A stretch of 64,000 nt of DNA from Branchipolynoe longqiensis (lineage: Eukaryota; Annelida; Polychaeta; Phyllodocida; Polynoidae), in contig CM059186.1 in NCBI GenBank assembly GCA_030323885.1, positions 172,754,351 to 172,818,350 on the forward strand, in the 5' to 3' direction. Both the position numbers and the translations under genes were made by a program. The first letter of the stretch is position 1; every line of letters starts with the position of its first letter. The notes beneath the pieces were generated by a model that had not been told where the DNA came from, did no database searches, and saw nothing but the letters and a program-made list of their open reading frames with translations. This document shows, piece by piece, positions 1 to 9,793 of the stretch.

Positions 1-96
1 GGCATTACCACTCTGAAAGTCAGCACATGCCTAATGCCTCATTTGTTTAAATGTGCCGTGGAAAGTTGCACTACAGTAACCTTCCTATCATCAAAA

Positions 97-533
97 GCGC
101 GGTAGCTTACTCGATAGAGCACATGCCTTCCATGCGGGAGATCAGGAGTTCGATTCCCGGTCGAATCAAACCAATGACTTACACAATTTAGACTTGTCGC
201 TTCCTAGACTGGTGCTCAGCATTAATAGGATAGGGCAAGGACTGGTTGGCTGGGTGGCAGGATAATGTGACTGAGTGGGATATCAGTTCATGGTGCTGGT
301 TGTATAAGCCATTATACGAGTATAATAAGCTGGAAGGTTCCATCTAATCCCAACCCCCTCAGTCATCGGCTGGTTGAGTCTATCCATTAGGTCATCTACT
401 GATACAACCTCAGCTCACCACATGGCGCCACCTGCTCACCCACCCCTCAGTGACCGCTATGCTCACTCACTGTACCGCTACCGTCCTCATATGACCTTAG
501 ATGTTGGTAGGACGTAAAACAACAACAAACAAC
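97..533 (+). mobile_element. SINE-1 (tail A), body partly replaced
   Basis: The head is tRNA-like: a degenerate A box lies near 100-115 and the B box GTTCGATTC at 148-156. The SINE-1 body follows (cttgtcgcttcctag, aggatagggcaaggactgg, gataatgtgactgagtggg). Around 300 the expected middle is replaced by ~180 bp of unrelated repeat. The SINE-1 3' tail (tatgaccttagatgttgg..gacgtaaaac) resumes near 481 and ends in an (aac)n run. It is non-coding and mobilised by a LINE in trans. Confidence 0.8.
300..480 (+). repeat. GGCGCC-palindrome repeat, copy a
   Basis: It begins ttgtataagcc-attatacgagtataa and contains tGGCGCCAcc at 424-429. The same pair of landmarks recurs at 575-735 (inverted), 13174, 16029, 36540 and 59286. 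It sits inside a SINE-1 copy, so it is younger than that SINE. The family is not one I recognise. Confidence 0.45.
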
Positions 534-574
534 TGTACTGCTGAGTTTTTATTTCTTTTTTGGGGGCACAAAGG

Positions 575-735
575 ACACAGTCGAGCGTCCCCTGTTCAGA
601 TTCGTGACCGGTGGCGGTGCCACCTGTCACGTGAGGGAGGGGCCAGACATACAGTAAGGCACCTCATCAGTACACGCAGGGATGATCATCATGTAATTCC
701 CTTTCGTGCCTTTATACTCGTATAATGCTTATAAT
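575..735 (-). repeat. GGCGCC-palindrome repeat, copy b
   Basis: It contains ggtggcggtgccacc at 610-624 and, 3' of it, aattccctttcgtgcctttatactcgtataatgcttata. Read on the minus strand this matches the order seen at 13174-13320: gtataa...cgcattat...agtataaaggcgcg, then aattaa, then the GC palindrome. Confidence 0.5.
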
Positions 736-782
736 CACATAAATACATCAAATATAAATATACATATATATCAATATAAATA

Positions 783-959
783 CAGTAAAACCTCTCTAAA
801 TCGACTGACTATGGGACTGACTTTAAGTGGTCCATTTAGGGAGGTGGTCGGATTAGAGAGTTAGAATATCCTTACAATGGTATTGTTGGGACCGAATAAA
901 GTGCTCGATATAGGGGACTGGTTGATCTGTGGAGCGGTCGGTATAGAGAGGTTTTACTG
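783..959. mobile_element. P1 MITE (pogo/Tigger-like), complete
   Basis: Terminal inverted repeats CAGTAAAACCTCTCTAAA and TAGAGAGGTTTTACTG are flanked by TA at 781-782 and 960-961. The interior reads ctttaagtggtccatttagggaggtggtcgg... and has no coding potential. TA duplication plus CAG termini is the hallmark of the pogo branch of Tc1/mariner. Other copies lie at 19551, 23984, 28880, 35836, 45485, 62163 and 63396. Confidence 0.85.
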
Positions 960-1107
960 TATATATCTAATTATCTATATATATATGACAGGTAGTTCCA
1001 GGTTTCCTGGAGTGACTGCGTTTGAATCGAGAGGAAGCTGACTCTCCAGCCCCACACCCAAATTCCCACCACTTGCAGTTCTCTGTTGCTCTGATGTCTC
1101 CTTTAGT

Positions 1108-1428
1108 AATTTAGTTTTGTTGCTGTTGTAATTTAGCTTCTTTTTATTTGTAATTTAGCTTCTTTTTTTGTAATTTAGTTTCTTTTCGTTGTTGTAATTT
1201 AGCTTCTTTTTTGTAATTTAGCTTCTTTTTGTTGTTGTAATTTAGCTTCTTTTATTTGTAATTTAGCTTCTTTATATTGTAATTTAGCTTCTTTTTGTTG
1301 TTGTAATTTAGCTTCTTTTTATTTGTAATTTAGCTTCTTTATTTGTTGTAATTTAGCTTCTTTTTATTTGTATTTTAGCTTCTTTTTGTTGTTGTAATTT
1401 AGCTTCTTTTTATTTGTAATTTAGCTTC
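1108..1428 (+). repeat. Short tandem array gtaatttagcttcttttt
   Basis: About 14 degenerate units of 18-28 bp, each with taatttagcttcttt followed by a variable ttatttg or gttgttg spacer. Confidence 0.9.
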
Positions 1429-1611
1429 CCGAGCAGCCCCGAGGCGGAAGTGTCCGTTCGTTGTGTGCGCGCCCACTCCTCACCCTGCGCGAAGTCTTTT
1501 TGTGTTGGCCTTGTTTCACGGCCGCGCTATTGAAGAGCGGCTGGCGATTCACGGGCCGGGCAGCCGGCCGGGCGCCCGGGGGAGGGCAACCCTCCAACCC
1601 GAGAGGCGCCC
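1429..1611. other. Unassigned GC-rich segment
   Basis: CpG-rich sequence (cgcgcccactcc, ggccgcgctattgaagagcgg, gccggccgggcgcccggg) that ends in the left target-site duplication of the next SINE and continues at 1938-1998. I see no long frame with protein-like composition. It could be host CpG-rich DNA. Confidence 0.4.
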
Positions 1612-1937
1612 TGGGCGCGGTGGCCGAGTCGGTAGAGCGCTGGCCTTCCATGTGGAAGGTTGGGAGTTTGGCTCTCAGTCGAGTCAAATGAAGACTTATA
1701 CAATTGATACTTGTCGCTTCCTAGTCTGGCGCTCGGCATTAATAGGGTTAGGACAAGGACAGGTTGGCTCGGTGTAAGGATAATATGACTTTGTGGGATA
1801 TCGGGTCATGGTGCCACTGGGCTGGTCGCCCAAGTGGGGCAGCACTATAAAGCCGGCATGAGTGGGTACTGTCACAAGTCAGTGCCTGTCCTGATATGAC
1901 CTTAGATGTTGGCAGGATGTAAAACTCCAACAACCAA
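1612..1937 (+). mobile_element. SINE-1 (tail A), full length with 18 bp TSD
   Basis: A complete copy: tRNA-like head (gcgcggtggccgagtcggta, A box; degenerate B box near 1665), body, and tail gatgttggcaggatgtaaaactccaac. It is flanked by a perfect 18 bp direct repeat CCAACCCGAGAGGCGCCC at 1594-1611 and 1938-1955. That fixes its ends and shows target-primed insertion. It is the best reference copy of SINE-1A in the window. Confidence 0.93.
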
Positions 1938-1998
1938 CCAACCCGAGAGGCGCCCGCGTGTTTTACACGGGAACCAGCGGCTCGGGCTGCCGGACTGA

Positions 1999-4600
1999 GG
2001 GGGTGAGTGTGTGAGTGAGTATATTAGTATTACTAATACTATATGTGTTAGTGTGTGTAGTATGTGTGTGGATGTGTGTGTATGAGTGTGTGTGAGTGTG
2101 TGACTGTATGTGTGTAGTATGTGTGTGGATGTGTGTGTGAGTGTGTGACTGTTTGTGTGTAGTATGTGTGTGAATGTGTGTGTATGTGTGAGTGTGAGTG
2201 TGTGACTGTATGTGTGTAGTATGTGTGAGTATACCAGTGGGCGGGTGACTGTGTCAGTGTGTGACTGTGTGTGAGTGAGTATATTAGTATTACTAATAGT
2301 ATATGTGTTAGTGTGTGTAGTATGTGTGTGGATGTGTGTGTGAATGTGAGTGTGTGACTGTATGTGTGTAGTATGTGTGAGTATACCAGTGGGCGGGTGA
2401 CTGTGTGACTGTGTGTGAATGAGTATATTAGTATTACTAATAGTATATGTGTTAGTGTGTGTAGTATGTGTGTGGATGTGTGTGTGTGAATGTGAGTGTG
2501 TGACTGTATGTGTGTAGTATGTGTGAGTATACCAGTGGGCAGGTGACTGTGTTAATGTGTGTTGAGTATATGTGTTAATGTGTGTAGTATGTGTGTGGAT
2601 GTGTGTGTATGAGTGTGTGTGAGTGTGTGACTGTATGTGTGTTTGTTGTTGTTTGTTTGTTGTTGTTTTACGTCCTAGCAACATCTCAGGTCATATCAGG
2701 ACGGGTGTAGTATGTGTGAGTATACCAGTGGGCGGGTCACTGTGTGAGTGTGTGTTGAGTAAATGTGTTAGTGTGTGTAGTATGTGTGTGGATGTGTGTG
2801 TGAGTGAGTGTGCATGTGTGACTGTATGTGTGTAGTATGTGTGAGAATACCAGTGGATGGGTCACTGTGTGAGTGTGTGTTGAGTAAATGTGTTAGTGTG
2901 TGTAATATGTGTGTGGATGTGTGTGTGAGTGAGTGTGCATGTGTGACTGTATGTGTATAGTATGTGTGAGTATACCAGAGGGCGGGTCACTGTGTGAGTG
3001 TGTGTTGAGTAAATGTGTTAGTGTGTGTAGTATGTGTGTGGATGTGTGTGAGTGAGTGTGAGTGTGACTGTATGTGTGTAGTAGACGTGCATTTACCAGT
3101 GAGCGGGTGACTGTGTGACTGTGTGTGAGTATATGTGTTAATGTGTGTAGTATGTGTGTGGATGTGTGTGTGAGTGTGTGTGAGTGTGTGACTGTACGTG
3201 TGTAGTATGTGTGAGTATACCAGAGGGCGGGTCACTGTGTGAGTGTATGTTGAGTAAATGTGTTAGTGTGTGTAGTATGTGTGTGGATGTGTGTGTGAGT
3301 GAGTGTGAGTGTGACTGTATGTGTGTAGTATGTGTGAGTATACCAGTGGATGGGTCACTGTGTGACTGTGTGTGAGTAAATGTGTTAGTGTGTGTAGTAT
3401 GTGTGTGGATGTGTGTGTGAGTGAGTGTGAGTGTGACTGTATGTGTGTAGTATACGTGCATTTACCAGTGAGCGGGTGACTGTGTGACTGTGTGTGAGTA
3501 TATGTGTTAATGTGTGTAGTATGTGTGTGGATGTGTGTGTGAGTGTGTGTGAGTGTGTGACTGTATGTGTGTAGTATGTGTGAGTATACCAGAGGGCGGG
3601 TCACTGTGTGAGTGTATGTTGAGTAAATGTGTTAGTGTGTGTAGTATGTGTGTGGATGTGTGTGTGAGTGAGTGTGAGTGTGACTGTATGTGTGTAGTAT
3701 GTGTGAGTATACCAGTGGATGGGTCACTGTGTGACTGTGTGTGAGTAAATGTGTTAGTGTGTGTAGTATGTGTGTGGATGTGTGTGTATGAGTGTGTGTG
3801 AGTGTGTGACTGTATGTGTGTAGTATGTGTGAGTATACCAGTGGATGGGTCACTGTGTGAATGTGTGTTGAGTATATGTGTTAATGTGTGTAGTATGTGT
3901 GTGGATGTGTGTGTATGAGTGTGTGTGAGTGTGTGACTGTATGTGTGTAGTATGTGTGAGTATACCAGTGGGTGGGTCACTGTGTGAGTGTGTGTTGAGT
4001 AAATGTGTTAGTGTGTGTAGTATGTGTGTGGATATGTGTGTGAGTGAGTGTGCATGTGTGACTGTATGTGTGTAGTATGTATGAGTATACCAGTGGATGG
4101 GTCACTGTGTGAGTGTGTGTTGAGTAAATGTGTTAGTGTGTGTAGTATGTGTGTGGATGTGTGTGAGTGAGTGTGAGTGTGACTGTATGTGTGTAGTATA
4201 CGTGCATTTACCAGTGAGCGGGTGACTGTGTGACTGTGTGTGAGTATATGTGTTAATGTGTGTAGTATGTGTGTGGATGTGTGTGTGTGAGTGTGTGTGA
4301 GTGTGTGACTGTACGTGTGTAGTATGTGTGAGTATACCAGAGGGCGGGTCACTGTGTGAGTGTATGTTGAGTAAATGTGTTAGTGTGTGTAGTATGTGTG
4401 TGGATGTGTGTGTGAGTGAGTGTGACTGTATGTGTGTAGTATATGTGCATTTACCAGTGAGCGGGTGACTGTGTGACTGTGTGTGAGTATATGTGTTAAT
4501 GTGTGTAGTATGTGTGTGGATGTGTGAATGTGAGTGTGTGACTGTACGTGTGTAGTATGTGTGAGTATACCAGTGGGCGGGTGACTGTGTGAGCGTTTGT
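1999..4600 (+). repeat. GT-rich minisatellite, ~124 bp higher-order unit
   Basis: The landmark accagtgggcgggt (and variants) recurs at about 2230, 2390, 2530, 2720, 2850, 2975, 3098, 3219, 3343, 3465, 3589, 3712, 3838, 3964, 4090, 4211, 4338, 4453 and 4569. Spacing is mostly 121-127 bp. Each unit also holds tgtatgtgtgtagtatgtgtgag and tgagtaaatgtgttagtg. Long His/Thr-rich frames on the minus strand are artefacts of this repeat. Confidence 0.93.
2641..2706 (-). mobile_element. SINE-1 tail-only insertion
   Basis: A 66 bp segment (gtttgttg..ttttacgtcctagcaacatctcaggtcatatcaggacgggt on the plus strand) interrupts a minisatellite unit without loss of flanking bases. It is the 3' ~60 bp of SINE-1A, inverted, truncated at the same point as several other copies. 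Confidence 0.88.
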
Positions 4601-5335
4601 GACTGTGAGTGAGATAGTGTGTGACTGTGTGTGTGACTGGGTGTATGTGACTGTGCATGAGTGTGTGTGACTCTGTGTGTGATAATGTGTGACTCTGTGT
4701 GTGATTGTGTGTATGTGGGTGTGGATGAGTGTTGCATGGGTGAGTGTGTGTGATTCTGTGTGACTGTGCATGAGTGTGTGTGACTCTGTGTGTGATAGTG
4801 TGGGACTCTGTGTGTGACTGTGTGTATGTGAGTGTGTATGAGTGTTGCATGTGTGAGTGTAGTGACTCTGTGTGACTGTGCATGAGTGTGTGTGAGTCTG
4901 TGTGTGATAGTGTGGGACTCTGTGTGTGCCTGTGTGTATGTGAGTGTGTATGAGTGTTGCATGTGTGAGTGTAGTGACTCTGTGTGACTGTGCATGAGTG
5001 TGTGTGAGTCTGTGTGTGATAGTGTGGGACTCTGTGTGTGCCTGTGTGTATGTGAGTGTGTATGAGTGTTGCATGTGTGAGTGTAGTGACTCTGTGTGAC
5101 TGTGCATGAGTGTGTGTGACTCTGTGTTTGATAGTGTGTGTATGTGAGTGTGTATAAGTGTTGCACATGTGAGTGTGTGTGACCATGTATGAGTGTGCAT
5201 GAGTGTGTGTGACTCTGTGTGTGATGGTGTGGGATTCTGTGTGTGAGTGTGTGTGTATGTGAGTGTGTATGACTGTTGGACATGTGAGTGTGCGCGACTA
5301 TGTGTGACTGTGCATGAGTGTGTGTGACTGTTGTG
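4600..5335 (+). repeat. Second GT-rich minisatellite, ~114 bp unit
   Basis: The landmark gagtgttgcat recurs near 4729, 4842, 4956 and 5070, with a decayed copy near 5157. Units contain gtgactctgtgtgtgatagtgtgggactctgtg. The sequence composition is like the preceding array but the unit differs. Confidence 0.9.
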
Positions 5336-5364
5336 ACTGCACCACTGTCGAACTTCGATGTGAA

Positions 5365-5435
5365 GCATCAAATCTTAGCACGTGCATTGTCTTAGAAAAT
5401 TACATGCCTTTAAGTAACGGATTATGCAGCTTTAA
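5365..5435 (+). mobile_element. MITE-T 3' end fragment
   Basis: It ends cggattatgcagctTTAA (TTAA 5432-5435), the right terminus of MITE-T. The rest of the element is missing and was probably replaced by the adjacent GT satellite. Confidence 0.6.
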
Positions 5436-5829
5436 GACCGTTAATGTCCACTCCCTAACCAATGACTGCAAAGGTTCTAACCCCTGAGTGTATTCCTCTT
5501 CTTAAATTTTTTTTTTTTTTTAAAGAGGGGGAAATGCAACAACAACCACAAAAAGAAAACATGAATTATTTTGAGCATGTGAAATGTGGACGTGCCCGGA
5601 ATGCAGTGTCTTGGCTGGTTTATGAATTGTGTTCAGGAGAACTTAGGTCGTCGAACTCATGTCGTTCTGCAAACATGTAAATGAGCTTAGACCTCTGCAA
5701 ACACTATCAGCGGATTGTTCGCCAAACTGGTTTGTCCACACTGCCTCATCACGGCACGGCCACTGGGGAGACATTAGGTGGCCTCCCATTGAAGTGTTTG
5801 TAAGTGTTGGTGTGCACGTGTGTGTTATA
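5436..5829. other. Unassigned segment
   Basis: It contains a 15 nt T run at 5505-5521 and mixed-composition sequence. Frames of 60-70 codons exist but show no recognisable domain. I assign nothing here. Confidence 0.3.
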
Positions 5830-6936
5830 CCCCTGTCACACTACGACCTAACAGGCCAGTGAGTGGGCAACATAAAAATCACTTTTTTACATTGAGATAC
5901 GTCAAAATTCTCGGCGTTTATGGGCCAAATTGGATGTCAGTGGAACGTAGTGGATGGAGGCGAAACGTCAGTCCCACATAGTTGCAACGTGTCTCAACGG
6001 GTTAGAATGTCAAAAAGATAAATGGCCCAACGTAAGGCTAATGAGCTTCCAGTGTGCACAGCATCAGTCTAGCGAAACCCTAGCATTGGCTTAGCATAGG
6101 ACTCACATAATTATGCCTGCCCTAACATAGCTATGTGTGATCTTGACGTAATTCATAATGTGAGTTGACATCAAGCCCGTGAGTGACCAGTGTCAGTCTA
6201 ACGACAGTCCAGCGTGCTCAGCGTAAGGACTACGAGTGCTCAACATGCTCGACGTGAGCATAATGGATGCTTTTATATACTCAAAGCCAAAACATTTGCA
6301 CCACGTTCACACCACTTTCATAGCAAGTTTGCTTATGTTCGAAGAATGTTGGTGCACATTACATACGTTACTCACGCACCAGCCGTTCATCAACTATGTC
6401 AAGACGCATTGGACTTATGTTTGACTAACTTTAGACACATGTCAGAGACACGTTAGTCCTACATCGAGATATGTTAACACCATGTTGTCAGCGCACGGGC
6501 TGCACGTTCTACCGTAAGTCAACCTAGATCAACGTAGACTGACGTAGCTCTAATGAACGTCTAAAGTATCTCGACGTAAGCCCAACATAAGCCCAATGTA
6601 ACCCAACATAACCCAACGTAACCCAATGTAACCCAACATAACCCAACGTAACCCAATGTAACCCAACGTAACCCAACGTAACCCAATTTAACCCAACGTA
6701 ACCCAACATAACAGCATTATGTCGAGCTCTGTCAAAATGTTTGGGTATGTCCAAAACCTTGATATGTGTCACCGTATCTCGACGTAACTCGATGCAACTC
6801 GACATATCTCAACGTATCTCAATGTATCTCGATGTAGGCTTAACGAATGAGTAACGTATCTCGAAGTATCTCGACGTAATGGCCAAATTTCACCTATTTC
6901 AGCTTACGCTACCGCGTTATGTCATAGTGTGACTGC
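5830..6936. mobile_element. V element 1 (periodic-interior TIR element)
   Basis: The left end is cccctgtcacactacgac and the right end gttatgtcatagtgtgac. Shared subterminal blocks are atcacttttttac-attgagatacgtcaaa on the left and ggccaaatttcacctatttcagc on the right. The interior is built from degenerate ~10 bp motifs with acgta/acgtc cores. A decayed version of the central palindrome seen in the other copies lies near 6731-6760. There is no coding frame; it is presumably moved in trans by an unknown transposase. Confidence 0.75.
6585..6712 (+). repeat. 10 bp tandem array (acccaacgta)n inside V element 1
   Basis: About 13 units of acccaacgta, acccaacata and acccaatgta. Locally amplified form of the V-element interior motif. 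Confidence 0.9.
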
Positions 6937-6960
6937 AGTATAAGTGGTGGGTGCACTGAG

Positions 6961-7514
6961 TGTGTGCTGGGAAATAGTGGCCAAGGACAGGAGTTCATAG
7001 CGTGCTTTTATTCGCAAAGGTACAGCACAGTTTGAAACTGATTGTATATCTCAAGCTAAACAAAAGTTTGTTTTTATTTTGTTGTTGTTTTACGTCCGAA
7101 CAACATCTAAGGTCAAATCAAGATGGGTACTGACTTTATAACAGTGCGCACTCATGGTGACTTTATAGTGCTGCCCTACTGGGGAAATCAGGCCACTGAC
7201 ACCATGACCCAATATCCCACTCAGTCACATTATCCTGACACTGGGTTAACCAGTCCTTGCCTTATCCTATTATTGTGAAGCACCAGGCTAGGAAGTGATC
7301 AATATCAATTTTAAAGTCATTGGTTTGACTCGACCAGGAACCAAACTCTCGATCTTCTGCATGCAAGGCCCGCGCTCTACCGATTAGGCCACCGCGCCCG
7401 GTGTGTGTGCTGGGAAATAGTGGGCAAGGACAGGAATTCAAGACAAACTCCTATTTGCAAAGGCATAACACAGTTTGAAACTGATCGTATAAATGATCTC
7501 AAGCTAAACAAAAG
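6961..7514 (+). repeat. Direct duplication flanking a SINE
   Basis: 6961-7066 and 7404-7514 are two copies of one ~108 bp sequence (tgtgtgctgggaaatagtgg ... cacagtttgaaactgat ... ctcaagctaaacaaaag), clearly diverged by substitutions and small indels. A minus-strand SINE-1 lies between them. The repeat is too long for a target-site duplication, so a tandem duplication preceding SINE insertion is the simplest reading. Confidence 0.88.
7079..7402 (-). mobile_element. SINE-1 (tail A), full length
   Basis: Read on the plus strand: tail (gttgttttacgtccgaacaac), body (gactttatagtgctgcccta, cccactcagtcacattatcc), then tRNA-like head ending cgctctaccgattaggccaccgcgcccg. The rightmost bases give the A box of a tRNA-derived head. 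Confidence 0.9.
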
Positions 7515-7524
7515 CGTCAGCAGA

Positions 7525-7850
7525 GAAAAGATCTTCTCCTTCACCTACCATTTGGTAAATCGTGGGATTCGAAACCACGGGTTCCAACCCTAGTCGAGTC
7601 CAACCAATGACATACAAATTTATACTTATCGCTTCCTAGCCAGACACTTGGCATTATTCGGATAGGACATTGACTGGTTGGATCCGTGTCAGGATAATAT
7701 GACTGAGTGGGACATCGGGTCATGGTGCTGGTGGACTGGTCTCCCAGTGGGGTAGCATTATAAAGTCGCCATGAGTGCGCACTGTCGCAAGTCGGTACCC
7801 GTCCTGATATGAACATTGACATTGCCAGGATGTAAAACTCCAACAACCAC
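7525..7850 (+). mobile_element. SINE-1 (tail A), diverged head
   Basis: The head carries two B-box-like sequences (gggattcgaaaccac, gggttccaaccc). Body and tail are typical (gtcgccatgagtgcgcactg, ccaggatgtaaaactccaac). The A-box end is poorly conserved. Confidence 0.82.
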
Positions 7851-8007
7851 CCAACCCTCAAGTACCGCCTCCACCACCACCAGACTACAGACATACAGAT
7901 ATAGCTGGCGCTTAGCCGGTCTAACCTATATCTTTACACATAAGTCTCGTCTGAGTGAGGCTCACTGGAGGAAATGATGAGGTCAGTTAGAAAGCTGAGC
8001 TCTTTTG

Positions 8008-8164
8008 TTAAAGCTGCATTGTCTCATGGTTTTGAGCTTCTGTCATTTTCTGAGATAAATATATTAGGTTGATTGAAATAGGCTACCTCACTTTAGTTTG
8101 AAGTAACTGTTGTTTTCAAATAACTAACTTAGGAGATGTTTGATGATTACGCATGCAAAATTAA
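8008..8164 (+). mobile_element. MITE-T left half
   Basis: It starts TTAAAGCTGCATtgtctcatgg and runs through the conserved interior (tctgagataaatatattag, ctcactttagtttgaagtaac). The right half is missing, with LINE-Y sequence beginning where it stops. Confidence 0.75.
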
Positions 8165-8448
8165 TGTGTTTTTTTATATTTTTATATTTTAAAAAAATAT
8201 TTTTTATTCAGGCTGTATATATACTGTCAAATGCATACCCAGGCTTGTTTTCAATGCTGGCCAGTTGTAGTGTTGGTGTTATCTTACCACACAGTAGCTG
8301 CTGATAAGTTATTTGATTGCCTGCATTTCAGTAGCCGATGGTTAGTAGCCTATGTTAGTTTTTTGGGTTTTTTCTTGGCATATATGTATTTTATTTTGTT
8401 CTACTCTTATTACTCGACTAACCTACTCCTATTTCCATATCATAGACC
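8165..8448 (-). mobile_element. LINE-Y 3' end fragment
   Basis: On the minus strand it matches the 3' end of the LINE-Y copy at 42440-43478, including tatgatatgg...agtagc and the terminal tatactgtc-ccaggct block. It is followed by an A/T-rich tail (8165-8205 on plus). 5' truncated, no coding part. Confidence 0.8.
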
Positions 8449-9007
8449 TGACTTTGACCCCAGAGGCATGTTCTATTAAAGTTGCATCATCCGATGGCTT
8501 CCCGTTACTGTCAATTTCTGAGATAAATACATTAAAGTTGCATAGTCCGATGGCTTTCGAATCGTTGCATCATTTCTGAGATGAATATATCAGGTTGACT
8601 ATTATAACCTACTATTCATTATTCCCGAGTCATTTTGATGTCAAATGGCTAATTTTGGAGCAATTTGAGCTGAAAGAACCCATAATCATTTTGGCAAGCT
8701 TGTCAAAAGTATTATTGTTGTGGCTCAGATTCACATCTCAGGATGATCACGTGATGAGGAATGACCTAGTAATGTTTAGGTAGTCTGGAACCTGACTAAT
8801 GCCATATATGGTACTGGGAATGAGGGTAGGACTATTAAGGTCATGAGATTGACCTAATTGGTTAGTGGTCTTCCTGCAATGCAATGGCTGTCTCAAAGTA
8901 GTTGCCCAAAGGGATGTGGTCATAAATTCACTGATCTGTATATGCTGCCCCAAAGCATTAGTTAATGCACCAGTACCTAAGTTGGATATATAGAATCAAA
9001 TGTAGGT

Positions 9008-9118
9008 AAGTGTAAAAATAGGAATGTAAAAAAAAAAAAACTTTTTGAACATTTGATTCCAATGTTTATGACTTTATCTCAATTTTTGAATTGGCGTTTA
9101 CAAGGGGCTTGCGCCTGA
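9008..9118 (+). mobile_element. MITE-B right-end fragment
   Basis: aaaataggaatgtaaaa...actttttgaacatttgattccaatg..gcgcctgaactc matches the right half of MITE-B at 18782-19018 and 31250-31495. Confidence 0.7.
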
Positions 9119-9172
9119 ACTCCCCAAATACTTACTAAGTCAGTGCACCAGTAGCTACCTCAGATACATGGA

Positions 9173-9323
9173 TACCAGGTCATGGTGCCGGCGGCCTGGT
9201 TTCCCAGTGGGACAGCACGATAAAGTCGCCATGAGTGCGCACTGTCACAAGTCGGTACCCGTCCTGATATGACCTTAGATGTTGCTAGGACGTAAAACAA
9301 CAACAAACAAACAACAAACAACA
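9173..9323 (+). mobile_element. SINE-1 (tail A), 5' truncated, 13 bp TSD
   Basis: It begins in mid-body (taccaggtcatggtgcc) and ends with the usual tail and (aac)n. The direct repeat tcagatacatgga at 9160-9172 and 9324-9336 marks both ends. This is a clean 5'-truncated retroposition. Confidence 0.92.
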
Positions 9324-9402
9324 TCAGATACATGGAATAAAATCTAGATAATTGTTTCGGTTTCGAAAAAACCGACGCTTTCATGGGAGTATGCAGCTTT
9401 AA

Positions 9403-9772
9403 TAATACTATTATCCCCAGGGTTTGAATATCCGAGGAAATCTCAAACACGAGCAGGGGCCGAACTATATTGTTTTAGTGCGCTTTCCACCCATTGTGCT
9501 GTTGACACCCCGGACGTGCCTTGAGTGAAAACGAGGCTTCCCCCTGTCATCCGGGTAACTTTATGATATGCAAATAGGATTACACACACACCGGAAGTGG
9601 ATGCGCGTGGCTGGAAAGGTCAAGTCGAGGCCAGCTGTTTGGCCAATCAGAGTGTCAAACTGTTTGATAACATCGTTTAGGCGTTCAGCGGATCCTTGTG
9701 CGATTGTCAGTGGTGAGGTGTGTTTTAGGACATGGGCCCTGGCTTGCCAGCGTCCTTTCTGAGCGGTGCACG
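9403..9772. other. Unassigned unique segment
   Basis: Moderately GC-rich single-copy-looking DNA left of the Foldback-like element. It holds an octamer-like atgcaaat at ~9569 and a CCAAT box sense (ggccaatcagag) near 9640. These are common by chance; I see no gene. Confidence 0.3.
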
Positions 9773-9793
9773 GTTCTTGGGAGTGACGATTCG

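Larger units (their letters stand above)
8476..9402 (+). mobile_element. MITE-T composite
   Basis: It opens TTAAAGTTGCATcatccgatgg at 8476, repeats a second left end at ~8532, and closes atgcagcTTTAA at 9399-9402. The interior is longer than the ~355 bp standard and includes unrecognised sequence (8740-8940), a MITE-B piece and a truncated SINE-1. Confidence 0.7.

Noticed and set aside
783..959. Palindromic regulatory element or hairpin ncRNA
   Set aside because: Eight copies with TA duplications show it is a pogo-like MITE.
4102..5283. 393-codon His/Thr/Ser-rich frame on the minus strand
   Set aside because: It is the translation of the GT-rich minisatellite; unit period and composition explain it fully, and the similar frames at 1902-2684, 2987-3980 and 4380-5371 share the cause.
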